A stretch of 13,766 bases of DNA from Candidatus Bathyarchaeota archaeon (lineage in GTDB: Archaea; Thermoproteota; Bathyarchaeia; Bathyarchaeales; SOJC01). Below the pieces are notes generated by a model. It had not been told where the DNA came from. It was given only the letters and a program-made list of their open reading frames with translations, and searched no databases. Location: the NCBI GenBank assembly GCA_030641425.1, contig DAOWHM010000022.1, positions 1-13,766 on the forward strand. The letters are read 5' to 3'. This document shows positions 1 through 7,151 of the stretch, piece by piece. Position numbers and translations under genes: made by a program. How positions within the stretch are numbered: position 1 is the stretch's first letter; every line of letters begins with the position of its first letter.

Positions 1-20
1 CGAGCGTCCAAAGGTGAGAA

Positions 21-1067
21 TTAGTTTCGAGGAGAGTTCTTCCGCTTCTTCTTTGAAAGCTTCGTCAACAGACTTCTAGCAAAAGGCTCTTCGTTCACTC
101 CTCTGACCTTTAGAGCCCCATCTTCTAACGCTTGATTAAAGATCGACTCGCCTTTCTCAGTTCGCAATATAACAAAGGTCCAACCGTTTAACCCCAGGCC
201 TCCCGCTGAGATGTCTGCCAGTTCAGCGCTAAAATCGCTGCAAAGGTGACAACTGTCTCTGACATATTGCTTTGTTTCTGACAAGGGTACACTCGTCGCT
301 TCCCCGGACTTGAGAGAGATAATTATCTTCCCTTTGATGTTCATCTTCTCAATTTCGTTCAAGCTAAGACCTAGTTTGCCTTTGAGGTGCTCTACAAAAA
401 ATCCATCATATGTGAAGCTTTCTGTGCACATCAACCCAATTGTGAAACGTAGCGGGCTCGTGAATTTCTTAAGTGGGAACATTTCGATCTTCCGAATTGC
501 TTGGATTTGACATGGAGTACCTACAAAAGCCAAGCTTTTCTTATCCTCCTTAACTCCCTCACGTAATGCTAGCAGATTAGGCGAATAGCAGTAGCGTGTT
601 CCAGCCCCTTCTAAAATCGCCTCAGGAGTTGTGGCCAATTTGGGAACTGGATAGAAGGGCTTATCCTCTGCGATTCCAGATATGGCTGCACCTTCAATGA
701 CACCTTTCTGCAGGGCATACGATAAGAGAGCAGTGACAAACCCGCCATCTTGGCTTCTACTCAAGATTTTCCCATCAGTTGCTTGGGCTAGAAGAAGACG
801 CTTGTGGATTCCGAAGTCCTCATCTGCTTTTTGTGCCCGTCCAAACACAAATTCTTCAACGTGGGGCCACGACCAATCGTATTTGGGGCAAACTTTAGGG
901 CAGATACCACAGCTCGTGCATTCTTTGACAAGTTTAGGTTGCCCGTGGTGATACTCCAAGCATTTGAGGGGACATACAACCACGCATGTGGCGCAACCTA
1001 CACATCGGTTAGTTAGAACTACATCTTTTTCCAGGGATTCTTCAAAGCCCAACTTGCGACTTTCCAT
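21..1067 (-). CDS. FrhB/FpoF-like coenzyme F420 oxidoreductase beta subunit with two [4Fe-4S] sites
   Basis: Probable cytoplasmic F420H2-oxidising (or F420-reducing) flavo-iron-sulfur protein of the FrhB/FpoF/FdhB family. Using the 350-residue reading from the upstream TTG, the N-terminus holds two ferredoxin motifs: C24-x2-C27-x2-C30-x3-C34 and C52-x2-C55-x2-C58-x3-C62. The FrhB domain follows, with SQDGGFVTALL near 107, FVGTPCQIQAI near 183, GLMCTESF near 213 and CHLCSDFSAELADIS near 275. The tail is lysine/arginine-rich. Start choice: TTG at 1073 abuts the GAGGG Shine-Dalgarno with no spacer, whereas ATG at 1067 sits six bases from it, so I prefer the ATG (348 aa). It lies 85 bp downstream of the GltD-MvhD fusion on the same strand and probably shares its pathway. 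The family assignment is firm. Which partner it serves is inference; it could equally be the F420 module of another complex. Confidence 0.85.
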   Translation of the reverse strand: MESRKLGFEESLEKDVVLTNRCVGCATCVVVCPLKCLEYHHGQPKLVKECTSCGICPKVCPKYDWSWPHVEEFVFGRAQKADEDFGIHKRLLLAQATDGKILSRSQDGGFVTALLSYALQKGVIEGAAISGIAEDKPFYPVPKLATTPEAILEGAGTRYCYSPNLLALREGVKEDKKSLAFVGTPCQIQAIRKIEMFPLKKFTSPLRFTIGLMCTESFTYDGFFVEHLKGKLGLSLNEIEKMNIKGKIIISLKSGEATSVPLSETKQYVRDSCHLCSDFSAELADISAGGLGLNGWTFVILRTEKGESIFNQALEDGALKVRGVNEEPFARSLLTKLSKKKRKNSPRN

Positions 1068-1069
1068 GA

Positions 1070-1087
1070 TCAACCCTCAAAAAGCAT
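1070..1087 (-). other. five-codon leader mini-ORF before the FrhB-like gene
   Basis: On the minus strand AGGAG (1092-1096) is followed at five bases by ATG CTT TTT GAG GGT TGA (peptide MLFEG). Its stop ends two bases before the ATG at 1067, and its GAG-GGT codons form the Shine-Dalgarno of the main gene. This could be a translational-coupling leader or chance. No regulatory codon bias is visible. Confidence 0.2.
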
Positions 1088-1102
1088 TGTATCTCCTCTA
1101 GT

Positions 1103-1113
1103 TATACATAAAT
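1103..1113 (-). promoter_or_regulatory. TATA-like box for the FrhB-like gene
   Basis: The minus strand reads ATTTATGTATA, matching an archaeal TATA box. A start of transcription about 25 bases further on (near 1083) would give a leader of roughly 16 bases before ATG 1067. It suggests the gene can be transcribed apart from the upstream flavoprotein gene. A start near 1083 would exclude the mini-ORF start at 1087, so the two readings compete. Confidence 0.35.
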
Positions 1114-1152
1114 TGTCCGGGTAACTCTGAAACTCTTGGGAAGTTAGCTTCC

Positions 1153-3258
1153 TCACCTGTTGCTGAAGGATATAGGGCCAATGTTACCAAGTTTGACTGT
1201 GAAGCCCTTGATGGCTTTGTTAAGGTCATGTTCTCTACCTGGGGACGAGTGTTCAGTTTGTAGCCGTTCAGGGTTTATTCCTGTTGCTTGAAGCCATCCT
1301 TTAATATCTTTGGCACGCCTCTCTGCAATGGAGCCACCGAAAACATAATGGCAGTCCTTAGGATCGCACCCGATAATTAAGACTCCGTCAGCTCCAAACA
1401 TGAGGGCTCTGAGGACGTGAAGGGGATCAACTCTTCCACTACATTTGACCGAGACTATTTTAGTATTCACTGGCCATTCCGACGCCATTGCATCTCCGTT
1501 AAAAGACCATGTGCAAGCGAAAGCAAGGATACGAGGGTCATTTGTGGACGCCCAGGAAGGTGCGAGATCTTTTATCTGGGTCATTATTGATTCATCCGAG
1601 AAGTTTTGCATGGTTATTGCTTCTGCTGGGCATTCCACAACGCATGTTCCACATCCTTTACAGAGGAGAGGGTCGACTTTTGCAACGGCTTTCTTAACTC
1701 GGATAGCTCCGTATTCGCATATTTTTTCGCAGTTTGCGCAGGCAATGCATCTATCTTCGTCGACAATTGGATCGTCCGCTTCGCAGAGATCTTCTTTCTC
1801 TAAACATTCTGAACAGGGACCGCAAAAGAGACATCTATGGGATTCGAGTATTCCAGCTTCTGATGGAAGTCCGAGCTCAACCTCTTTGAAGCTCCTCAGT
1901 CGTTCTGTTAGCTCAAGGCAGGGCATCGTTTGTCTGGGTTTCTCCTTTAAAGCCTCTACGTCAACAACCCACGCCATCTCAGGTACTTCCTTTGTTCTTT
2001 CCACGTTAAGATCAAGACCTCTCAGGTACCTGTCGATTGAGGTTGCTGCCTTCTTGCCAGCTGCAATGGCTTCAATTACTGAGGCGGATCCGGATACAAC
2101 GTCACCTCCAGCGAATATACCTGGCATCTTAGTTTCAAGTGTAACCTCATCCACTACTACTCTGTTGCCTTTGCCGACCTCGACATCTCTTGGCAAAAAA
2201 GAAACGTCAGGGAGCATACCAATAGCCAACAGCACTGAATTAGCTTGAACTATGAATTCGGATCCTTCAATAGGTATGGGGCGGCGTCGTCCGCTTTCAT
2301 CTGGGGGACCTAACTTCGTCTTGATGCATTCTATCCCCACTGCTTTGTCGTCTTTCCCTAGAATCCTCTTTGGGGTCGTGAGAAATTGGAATTCTACCCC
2401 TTCAAGCTCTGCATCTTTAACCTCTTGTGGATGCGCAGGCATCTCCTGCTGTGACCTTCTATAAATCACTGTTACTCTTGTTGAACCTAGCCGTTTAGCT
2501 GTACGAGCAGCGTCTATGGCAACATTTCCTCCGCCCACAACTACAACTTTGTCTCCAAGCCTAGCATGTGCCCTCGAGGAGGCTTCTTTTAAAAACTCCA
2601 GTGAAAGATATACGCCCTGCAGTTCTTCTCCCTCTATGTTTAGGCTGACACAGCGGTGGGCGCCTGTGGCTACGAGGATCCCATTGAATCCTTGAGTTTT
2701 CAATTCTTCAAAGCTCAAATCCTTACCGATGGAGGTGTTGGTGTAGATTTCCACTCCGGTCTGTCTGATGTAGTCAATCTCTCTGTCTAGCACCTCTTGA
2801 GGTAGTCGATATTCAGGAATGCAATATCTTAAGCAACCACCAGGCTTAGATAAACGTTCAAAAACTGTCACTGGGTAACCTATTTTCGCCAGTTCAAAGG
2901 CAGCTGTTAGACCTGCTGGTCCAGAGCCTATAATCGCAATCTTCTCCTCGTGGGTTTTTGGAGTTGCTTCCAGCTTTTTAATTCCAGAAGAGACTTCGTA
3001 GTCAGCCACGAGCCTTTTCAGAGAACGGATGCTAAGGGGTTCATCAACATCTTTTCGGGTACAAGCGTCTTCACAAGGGCTGAAACAGACTCTTCCACAG
3101 ACAGAGGGAAAAGGGATGGATTGTCGGATGATCTCCAGTGCTTCTTCAAATTTCTTTTGGGCAACAAGTGCAATGTACGCCTGCACATTTATTCCACCAG
3201 GACAAGCCTTCCTGCAAGGAGGATACTTCGCTTTAAGATCTGTAAAAGTGCTAGCCAT
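1153..3258 (-). CDS. GltD/NfnB-like NAD(P)-FAD oxidoreductase fused to ferredoxin and MvhD domains
   Basis: Soluble electron-transfer flavoprotein of 701 aa. Domains in order: an N-terminal GltD-type helical Fe-S domain (C15, C19, then C54-x3-C58-x3-C62-x3-C66); an FAD-binding Rossmann fold with GSGPAG at 111-116 and GG at 140-141; an NAD(P)-binding Rossmann fold with GGGNVAIDAAR at 242-252 and YRRSQQEMPA at 266-275; the second FAD motif GIFAGGD at 380-386; a CxxCxxCxxC stretch (C476-C485); a two-cluster ferredoxin (C504/507/510/514 and C533/536/539/543); and an MvhD-type domain from about 576 to 690 with KCSGRVDP and GCDPKDCHY. The arginine pair in YRR hints at NADP(H). MvhD normally links hydrogenase or F420 modules to heterodisulfide reductase. 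Here it is fused to an NfnB-like core, divergent from metVF and upstream of an FrhB-like gene, which suggests it relays electrons between NAD(P)H, F420 and MetVF (inference). ATG 3258 follows a GAGGACGAG ribosome site. Confidence 0.88.
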   Translation of the reverse strand: MASTFTDLKAKYPPCRKACPGGINVQAYIALVAQKKFEEALEIIRQSIPFPSVCGRVCFSPCEDACTRKDVDEPLSIRSLKRLVADYEVSSGIKKLEATPKTHEEKIAIIGSGPAGLTAAFELAKIGYPVTVFERLSKPGGCLRYCIPEYRLPQEVLDREIDYIRQTGVEIYTNTSIGKDLSFEELKTQGFNGILVATGAHRCVSLNIEGEELQGVYLSLEFLKEASSRAHARLGDKVVVVGGGNVAIDAARTAKRLGSTRVTVIYRRSQQEMPAHPQEVKDAELEGVEFQFLTTPKRILGKDDKAVGIECIKTKLGPPDESGRRRPIPIEGSEFIVQANSVLLAIGMLPDVSFLPRDVEVGKGNRVVVDEVTLETKMPGIFAGGDVVSGSASVIEAIAAGKKAATSIDRYLRGLDLNVERTKEVPEMAWVVDVEALKEKPRQTMPCLELTERLRSFKEVELGLPSEAGILESHRCLFCGPCSECLEKEDLCEADDPIVDEDRCIACANCEKICEYGAIRVKKAVAKVDPLLCKGCGTCVVECPAEAITMQNFSDESIMTQIKDLAPSWASTNDPRILAFACTWSFNGDAMASEWPVNTKIVSVKCSGRVDPLHVLRALMFGADGVLIIGCDPKDCHYVFGGSIAERRAKDIKGWLQATGINPERLQTEHSSPGREHDLNKAIKGFTVKLGNIGPISFSNR

Positions 3259-3325
3259 TATCTCGTCCTCATTTAACGTTTAGAGCATGATTTTCAAGGG
3301 AGAATCCTAAAAGGAAAGGAAACAA

Positions 3326-3335
3326 CCATATTAAA
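3326..3335 (-). promoter_or_regulatory. TATA-like box for the GltD-MvhD gene
   Basis: The minus strand reads TTTAATATGG about 68 bases before the ATG at 3258, which predicts a leader of roughly 45 bases. It lies in the 176-bp divergent region (3259-3434) shared with metV, so both transcripts could be controlled together. Confidence 0.35.
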
Positions 3336-3383
3336 CTTGCGCAGAAAGCCCAAAATGTAACCTTGGCAGGTGCTGACAGAAAT

Positions 3384-3393
3384 TTTATATTAT
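3384..3393 (+). promoter_or_regulatory. TATA-like box for metVF
   Basis: TTTATATTAT preceded by GAAAT matches a BRE-TATA arrangement. Transcription would begin near 3413, leaving a leader of about 22 bases that contains the GGAGTGA ribosome site (3422-3428) before the TTG start at 3435. Confidence 0.5.
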
Positions 3394-3434
3394 AGATTCA
3401 GCTTTCACTGACTTTCTTTGCGGAGTGACCCCTG

Positions 3435-4121
3435 TTGATAATAGTCAAGCAGAAGCCCCTAGAGGAGATTTTTGAGATGACGAAGAACGCAAAGAACTTT
3501 TTAATTGTGGGATGCGACGGATGTGCATCCATAATTCAGGTAGGTGGCGAGAGACAAGCTGAGATTCTGAAGACCTTGCTGGAGATGAAGAGCAGAGTGA
3601 AGGGAGAAGATGGACCAGCATCCCAAGCGATCTCAATCTTGCGTCAATGTGACCGACAGATTGTTGTCTCGTCCCTTAACCCGGTAATAGGAGATTACGA
3701 CACCCTTGTCTCTTTGGGATGTGGCGTAGGGGTTCAAACGCTTGCGGATCTCTACAGAGATAAGCTGATTATTCCTGCTAACGACACTGAATTCATTGGA
3801 ATGCATGACACTAAAGCAGATAAGTTCTACGAGATGTGCAGAGCATGTGGTGACTGTATTCTCTTCGAGACAGGTGGCGTGTGCCCCATAACGAGATGTG
3901 CGAAGAGCCTACTTAATGGTCCCTGTGGAGGACAATCTAATGGGAAATGTGAGGTGGGTGGATGGAAAAAAGAATGCGCGTGGGTTCAAATCTACGAGCG
4001 TTTGAAGGCTCGAGACCGTCTAGACTTGTTCACGAAGTTTAGGCCTCCAAAGGACTATAGAGTTTCAGGACATCCCAGGGAACTTGGCAACGAGATCTTA
4101 GGAGAGGACGCTGCGACTTGA
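3435..4121 (+). CDS. metV: MetV-like methylenetetrahydrofolate reductase accessory subunit
   Basis: Partner subunit of MetF in the acetogen-type MetVF reductase, thought to bring electrons to the MetF flavin through its cysteine-bound metal centres. The 228-residue protein is rich in cysteine. The N-terminal part has GCDGC (C27, C30), C72 and LGCGVGVQ (C96). The C-terminal part is the MTHFR_C-type domain with C135-x2-C138-x2-C141, C150, C155, the signature NGPCGG (C164), C172 and C181. The TTG start is supported by GGAGTGA six bases upstream. Its stop overlaps the start of metF by 4 bp, so the two are almost certainly translationally coupled. The family is confidently recognised. The identity of the C1 carrier (H4F or H4MPT) cannot be read from the sequence. 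In Moorella MetVF is encoded with HdrABC and MvhD; here a divergent MvhD-fusion protein takes that place. Confidence 0.88.
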   Translation: MIIVKQKPLEEIFEMTKNAKNFLIVGCDGCASIIQVGGERQAEILKTLLEMKSRVKGEDGPASQAISILRQCDRQIVVSSLNPVIGDYDTLVSLGCGVGVQTLADLYRDKLIIPANDTEFIGMHDTKADKFYEMCRACGDCILFETGGVCPITRCAKSLLNGPCGGQSNGKCEVGGWKKECAWVQIYERLKARDRLDLFTKFRPPKDYRVSGHPRELGNEILGEDAAT

Positions 4122-5032
4122 CTAAAGAAGCTTACAGCGAACTGATGAAACAGATAAACGCTGGCAAATTCGTATTCACTGGAGAACTTGAACCGGTTAA
4201 GACTACTAGGCTCGATGAGGTTATTGAAGGAGCCAAAACCCTAAAGGAACACGTTGTAGCCATCAACATCACTGACAACCCTACTGCCTTCGGCTACATG
4301 AACGCCCTAGTCCCTGCCTATATGATTCAAAAAGAGGCTGGAGTAGAAGCTGTTTACCAGATGACCACGAGAGACCGTAACCGCCTAGCCTTAATCTCAG
4401 ATGTACTCGCAGCAGGAGCGTTAGGTATAAAGAACATACTAGCGTTGACGGGTGACCACACAACTATAGGAGATACTCCACAGGCGAAACCCGTCTTCGA
4501 CTTGGATTCAGCCACATTCGTTTATATGCTGAAAAAAATGATGGATGAAGGAGTAGATCTCAACAACAATGAGATTGAAGATCCTCCAAAATTCAACATT
4601 GGAATTGCAGCCGCCCCAAACGCAAACCCTTTAGAACCAGAGCTTTTGAAGATCGAACGAAAGGTCAAACTCGGAGCAGACTTCGTTCAAACACAATGCG
4701 TATACAGCGTCGAACAAGCAAAAAACTTCTTAGACGCAGCAGCATATTTGAACATTCCAATACTTGTAGGTGTCGCTCCATTCAAATCACTCTCCATGAT
4801 GAAATGGATGGTCAAGTTTGTACCAGGCATAAAGGTACCTGAAGAGATTCAAGAATCTCTACGTAAGGCCAAGAAGACTGGTGGGAAAGAGGCTGTGTAT
4901 GAAATAAACATCGAAATTTTTGGGGAACTACTGCGAGAAATTCGGAAAACGACTAATGCTGCAGGTATCCACACCATGGCAATAGGTTTCGAGTGGATCG
5001 TGCCAAAAATAATTGAAAGAGCCGGATTCTAG
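4118..5032 (+). CDS. metF: Methylenetetrahydrofolate reductase (MetF family)
   Basis: Reduces the methylene group on the pterin carrier to methyl, as an FAD-bearing TIM barrel acting in the cytoplasm together with MetV. The length (304 aa) is normal for short bacterial/archaeal MetF. Visible motifs are TGELEP with the probable catalytic glutamate E23, ITDNP near 51, TTRDRNR at 83-89 (flavin-site region), ILALTGDH at 107-114 and DFVQTQCVYS at 188-197. The start is TTG inside the TTGA overlap with the metV stop; GGAGAGG lies about ten bases upstream, inside metV. In archaea MetF homologues may act on H4MPT derivatives instead of folate. A true Mer is encoded 2.1 kb downstream, so this organism appears to have two enzymes for the methylene-to-methyl step. 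Confidence 0.9.
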   Translation: MTKEAYSELMKQINAGKFVFTGELEPVKTTRLDEVIEGAKTLKEHVVAINITDNPTAFGYMNALVPAYMIQKEAGVEAVYQMTTRDRNRLALISDVLAAGALGIKNILALTGDHTTIGDTPQAKPVFDLDSATFVYMLKKMMDEGVDLNNNEIEDPPKFNIGIAAAPNANPLEPELLKIERKVKLGADFVQTQCVYSVEQAKNFLDAAAYLNIPILVGVAPFKSLSMMKWMVKFVPGIKVPEEIQESLRKAKKTGGKEAVYEINIEIFGELLREIRKTTNAAGIHTMAIGFEWIVPKIIERAGF

Positions 5033-5152
5033 TCCCAAGTATAAACTCTTCTGAAAAGAAAGACAAATGAAATGTTGTGATCTGCCTAGAATGAACCCGT
5101 CCAGAAGCATACGTTTTAATTCTCAAACAATTATTCAAACATAGGCGATTCA
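5033..5152. other. intergenic region with promoter for the zinc-ribbon gene
   Basis: This 120-bp gap after metF contains no recognisable gene. A TATA-like TTTTAATT at 5113-5120 and an AGGCGAT ribosome site at 5143-5149 serve the next gene. No clear terminator hairpin or long T-run follows metF. Confidence 0.35.
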
Positions 5153-5464
5153 ATGCAGGGCGGAATCACTAATCGAGATGTAAAGCTTCAAATAGCCAAA
5201 TATTTTCCATGGTGTCCATTTTGTTGCTCTGAAAAATTGGAAATCGACGTTGAACCCGATCGAGCTCATGATTATATTATCTGCGACAACTGTGAAGCTA
5301 AATGGGAGGTAAAGATAAAAGAGAAAATTAGATCCATAAAACTTGTCTCAGCAAGTGTCGGTTGGAAAGGCAAAGAGCTTCTAGAGAAGGAAATTGAGCC
5401 CAAGTTTTGGCAAAATAAAGCGTGGCTATGCATCTTGACGAGGAGAAACCCACATAAAAGCTAA
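5153..5464 (+). CDS. Zinc-ribbon protein of unknown function
   Basis: A 103-residue soluble protein that I do not recognise as a named family. Residues 21-47 form a zinc ribbon of the CPFC...CDNC type (C21-x2-C24, with an extra C25, and C44-x2-C47). The remainder is basic and mixed alpha/beta, with tryptophans at 71, 86 and 91 and no membrane segment. Such ribbons occur in archaeal RNA-polymerase-associated, ribosomal and small regulatory proteins, so nucleic-acid or protein binding is possible but unproven. It has its own TATA-like box and ribosome site, so it is probably monocistronic. The ATG start is the first in frame and well placed relative to AGGCGAT. Confidence 0.7.
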   Translation: MQGGITNRDVKLQIAKYFPWCPFCCSEKLEIDVEPDRAHDYIICDNCEAKWEVKIKEKIRSIKLVSASVGWKGKELLEKEIEPKFWQNKAWLCILTRRNPHKS

Positions 5465-5493
5465 TGAGCACGTAATAATAGGTCCACTTAGAA

Positions 5494-5506
5494 AGAATAT
5501 TTAAGT
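5494..5506 (+). promoter_or_regulatory. TATA-like box for the RHH-domain gene
   Basis: GAATATTTAAGTT predicts transcription from about 5526, giving a leader near 20 bases before the ATG at 5547. Confidence 0.4.
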
Positions 5507-5546
5507 TTTCGGAATCCAATTCTTGCGCGAACAAGCGTGAGATGGG

Positions 5547-6089
5547 ATGAGAGAAGTAACCTTCAAGATACAGGAAGATCTATACCGATATTTGGACTTT
5601 CTTGAGAAGTCTCGCTTCATCAGAAGTAAAGAGGAAGCACTGAGTACAGCCTTAGAATTCTACCGAATGCTATCGATGCACGACTGGTTACCCTTCATCT
5701 ATCGGATGGGGGGTGGACGCGTCCTGCTCATGGACACAACAATGGTTCTGGATTTCTTTCACCTCATGACCAATCAAGAGATTTTCGGTGCTGCCAGAAC
5801 TTCTGCATTAAAACGTAAGGTGACCAATCCTTTCTTTGAAGGTGTCGACTTCTCGAATCCACGGAACTGGCCCATAGTGCTGAGAGAGATGGAGCTTATG
5901 GGTTGGGGTGAGTTCAAGCGCTTGGGAGATTGTATTGAAGTTAAGAGCTGCACCTTTCCAGCACCATATTTGCAGGGTTATTTTGAAGGGATGTTTGGGT
6001 TGCGATTCAAAATAAGGTCTTCGAGAACTGCCAATATTATGAGTTTTGTTGGTCAGAGGAAGGATAGTCCCAAAAGGAGTGCCTTATAG
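5547..6089 (+). CDS. Ribbon-helix-helix protein with C-terminal V4R-like region
   Basis: A 180-aa probable transcription regulator or sensor. Residues 2-42 look like a ribbon-helix-helix DNA-binding fold: a short strand (EVTFKI), helix (EDLYRYLDFLEKS), turn (RFIRSKEE) and second helix (ALSTALEFYRML). The C-terminal portion (roughly 60-170) is not a family I can name with certainty. The stretch around 138-150 (FPAPYLQGYFEGMFG) resembles the closing motif of V4R (4-vinyl reductase/hydrocarbon-binding) sensor domains, but the usual cysteine pair is not evident, so this is only a resemblance. It converges on the Lrp/AsnC gene with a 6-bp overlap of the stop regions, meaning the two transcripts are antisense at their 3' ends. 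Confidence 0.7.
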   Translation: MREVTFKIQEDLYRYLDFLEKSRFIRSKEEALSTALEFYRMLSMHDWLPFIYRMGGGRVLLMDTTMVLDFFHLMTNQEIFGAARTSALKRKVTNPFFEGVDFSNPRNWPIVLREMELMGWGEFKRLGDCIEVKSCTFPAPYLQGYFEGMFGLRFKIRSSRTANIMSFVGQRKDSPKRSAL

Positions 6090-6533
6090 CCCTGTCCATG
6101 GACATCTCTTGTAAGGACCAATCACAATTGTGACAATTGTTCCCACGATGCCATCCAAGTTTAATTCTTGTTCAAGGAAGATGTTCAAGTCTTCCATCTT
6201 TTCGAAGATTACTTCAGTTACTATGTCCGTATCACCGCTTGTTCGATATACAACCTGTGTGTCAGGGTGTTTGGTAAGGTGTTCAGCTATTACTCTGAGC
6301 TTTGCTGGTTCGACTCGCAATCCAATGAAGGCTTTAATTACTCTTCCTAATTTGTGGTAGTCTAGCACTACGGTAAATCGTTCGATGATCCCGTCTCTTA
6401 GCAGCTTGTCTATTCGTCTCCTAACGGTGGCTTCGCTGGCGTTTACTTCTTTAGCGATATGGACTATTGGTTTTCTTGCGTCTCCCTGTAATGTTCTAAT
6501 AATCTTCATATCTAACGCATCGATAACAGACAT
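6084..6533 (-). CDS. Lrp/AsnC family transcriptional regulator
   Basis: Feast/famine-type regulator of 149 aa that binds DNA as dimers or higher oligomers and senses small metabolites. The N-terminal winged HTH covers about residues 5-55 (LDMKIIRTLQGDARKP, then IAKEVNASEATVRRRIDKL as recognition region and wing). The C-terminal RAM ligand-binding domain runs from about 66 to 140, with KAFIGLRVEP and SGDTDIVTEVIF. Length and layout are typical of the family. The start ATG at 6533 follows AGGAAGTGA at an ordinary spacing. It is divergent from the 92-aa gene and the mer-mtd cluster, across a region carrying a perfect inverted repeat. Two further stand-alone RAM proteins are encoded in that cluster, so control of C1 genes by this regulator is an attractive inference. 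Confidence 0.9.
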   Translation of the reverse strand: MSVIDALDMKIIRTLQGDARKPIVHIAKEVNASEATVRRRIDKLLRDGIIERFTVVLDYHKLGRVIKAFIGLRVEPAKLRVIAEHLTKHPDTQVVYRTSGDTDIVTEVIFEKMEDLNIFLEQELNLDGIVGTIVTIVIGPYKRCPWTGL

Positions 6534-6576
6534 TTTGCATCACTTCCTGTCCAGATAACTGCTATTGGATATTCTG

Positions 6577-6585
6577 ATTTATACA
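6577..6585 (-). promoter_or_regulatory. TATA-like box for the Lrp/AsnC gene
   Basis: The minus strand reads TGTATAAATC around this position. A transcription start about 26 bases on, near 6555, gives a leader of about 21 bases ending in AGGAAGTGA and the ATG at 6533. Confidence 0.5.
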
Positions 6586-6644
6586 GTTTTCGCAATCTTT
6601 TACATAATAAAGTATTATATCTATAAGCTCAAATGATCGAAAAG

Positions 6645-6660
6645 CGTAGATGAATCTACG
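6645..6660. promoter_or_regulatory. perfect inverted repeat, candidate operator
   Basis: CGTAGAT-GA-ATCTACG is a perfect dyad with 7-bp arms and a two-base spacer. It lies about 110 bp upstream of the lrp-like start and 140 bp upstream of the 92-aa gene. Size and symmetry suit a dimeric HTH regulator such as the adjacent Lrp/AsnC protein. A hairpin role is less likely because the loop is only two bases. Confidence 0.5.
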
Positions 6661-6799
6661 ATAGTTGCATATCTTCGATACGTTTAATGGTTGGTTTATT
6701 GTGAAAAACGACATCATTTCGACGAATCTCGTCACCGGAAAGCTTATTTCTGATAATCACATATAGTATTCCATGTAATAAACTAGGGGGAAAACTAGT

Positions 6800-7078
6800 A
6801 TGACCTTCAAAGATATCGTCAGCAAAATACCATCTTCGACTTGGGAAGTCACATCAGAAAGGCTCATCGATATCGTTCTCAACTCAAAGAATGCCAAAAA
6901 GATGCCCAGTGGATTAGCAAAGACAATTCTATATTACTGGCAGAGAGATCAACTTGCATCAGAAATCGGGCTGCAACGGCTTCTTGAAGCATCTATGCAT
7001 ATAGACCCAGATAAAACTGCTGAAACCTTGAAGGATTTAGGTCTTCAAGAACTCACAGTTTTGCTTGAAAGCCAATAG
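6800..7078 (+). CDS. Small helical protein of unknown function upstream of mer
   Basis: A 92-aa soluble protein that I do not recognise. It is predicted to be largely alpha-helical, has no cysteines and no membrane segment, and contains the helix-rich stretches SSTWEVTSERLIDIVLNS and LASEIGLQRLLEASM. The ATG at 6800 is preceded at about nine bases by a strong AGGGGG ribosome site. It lies 73 bp before mer on the same strand and may share its transcript. Its position in a C1 gene cluster, facing an Lrp-type regulator, suggests an accessory or regulatory role, but nothing in the sequence shows this. Confidence 0.7.
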   Translation: MTFKDIVSKIPSSTWEVTSERLIDIVLNSKNAKKMPSGLAKTILYYWQRDQLASEIGLQRLLEASMHIDPDKTAETLKDLGLQELTVLLESQ

Positions 7079-7151
7079 AGAGCCACTTTAAACCACCCAA
7101 AATACAATAGAGAAGGATTCCAGTAGAATAGGTTACGAAGAGGAAAACTAA

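Larger units (their letters stand above)
6534..6799. other. divergent regulatory region between the lrp-like gene and the 92-aa gene
   Basis: A 266-bp AT-rich gap with no gene. It holds a minus-strand TATA-like box (6577-6585), a perfect inverted repeat (6645-6660), flanking inverted hexamers ATCGAA (near 6636) and TTCGAT (near 6675), and a possible plus-strand CGGAAAGCTTATTT element (6736-6749) upstream of an AGGGGG ribosome site (6785-6790). This arrangement fits an autoregulated Lrp-type divergent promoter. Confidence 0.5.

Noticed and set aside
1..20. Coding potential at the left edge
   Set aside because: Only 20 bases lie beyond the FrhB-like stop codon, too few to support any feature.
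1445..2248. Long plus-strand open frame (267 codons) antisense to the GltD-MvhD gene
   Set aside because: Its translation is serine/threonine-rich without domain motifs, and it lies wholly opposite a clearly conserved enzyme frame, so it is a shadow frame.
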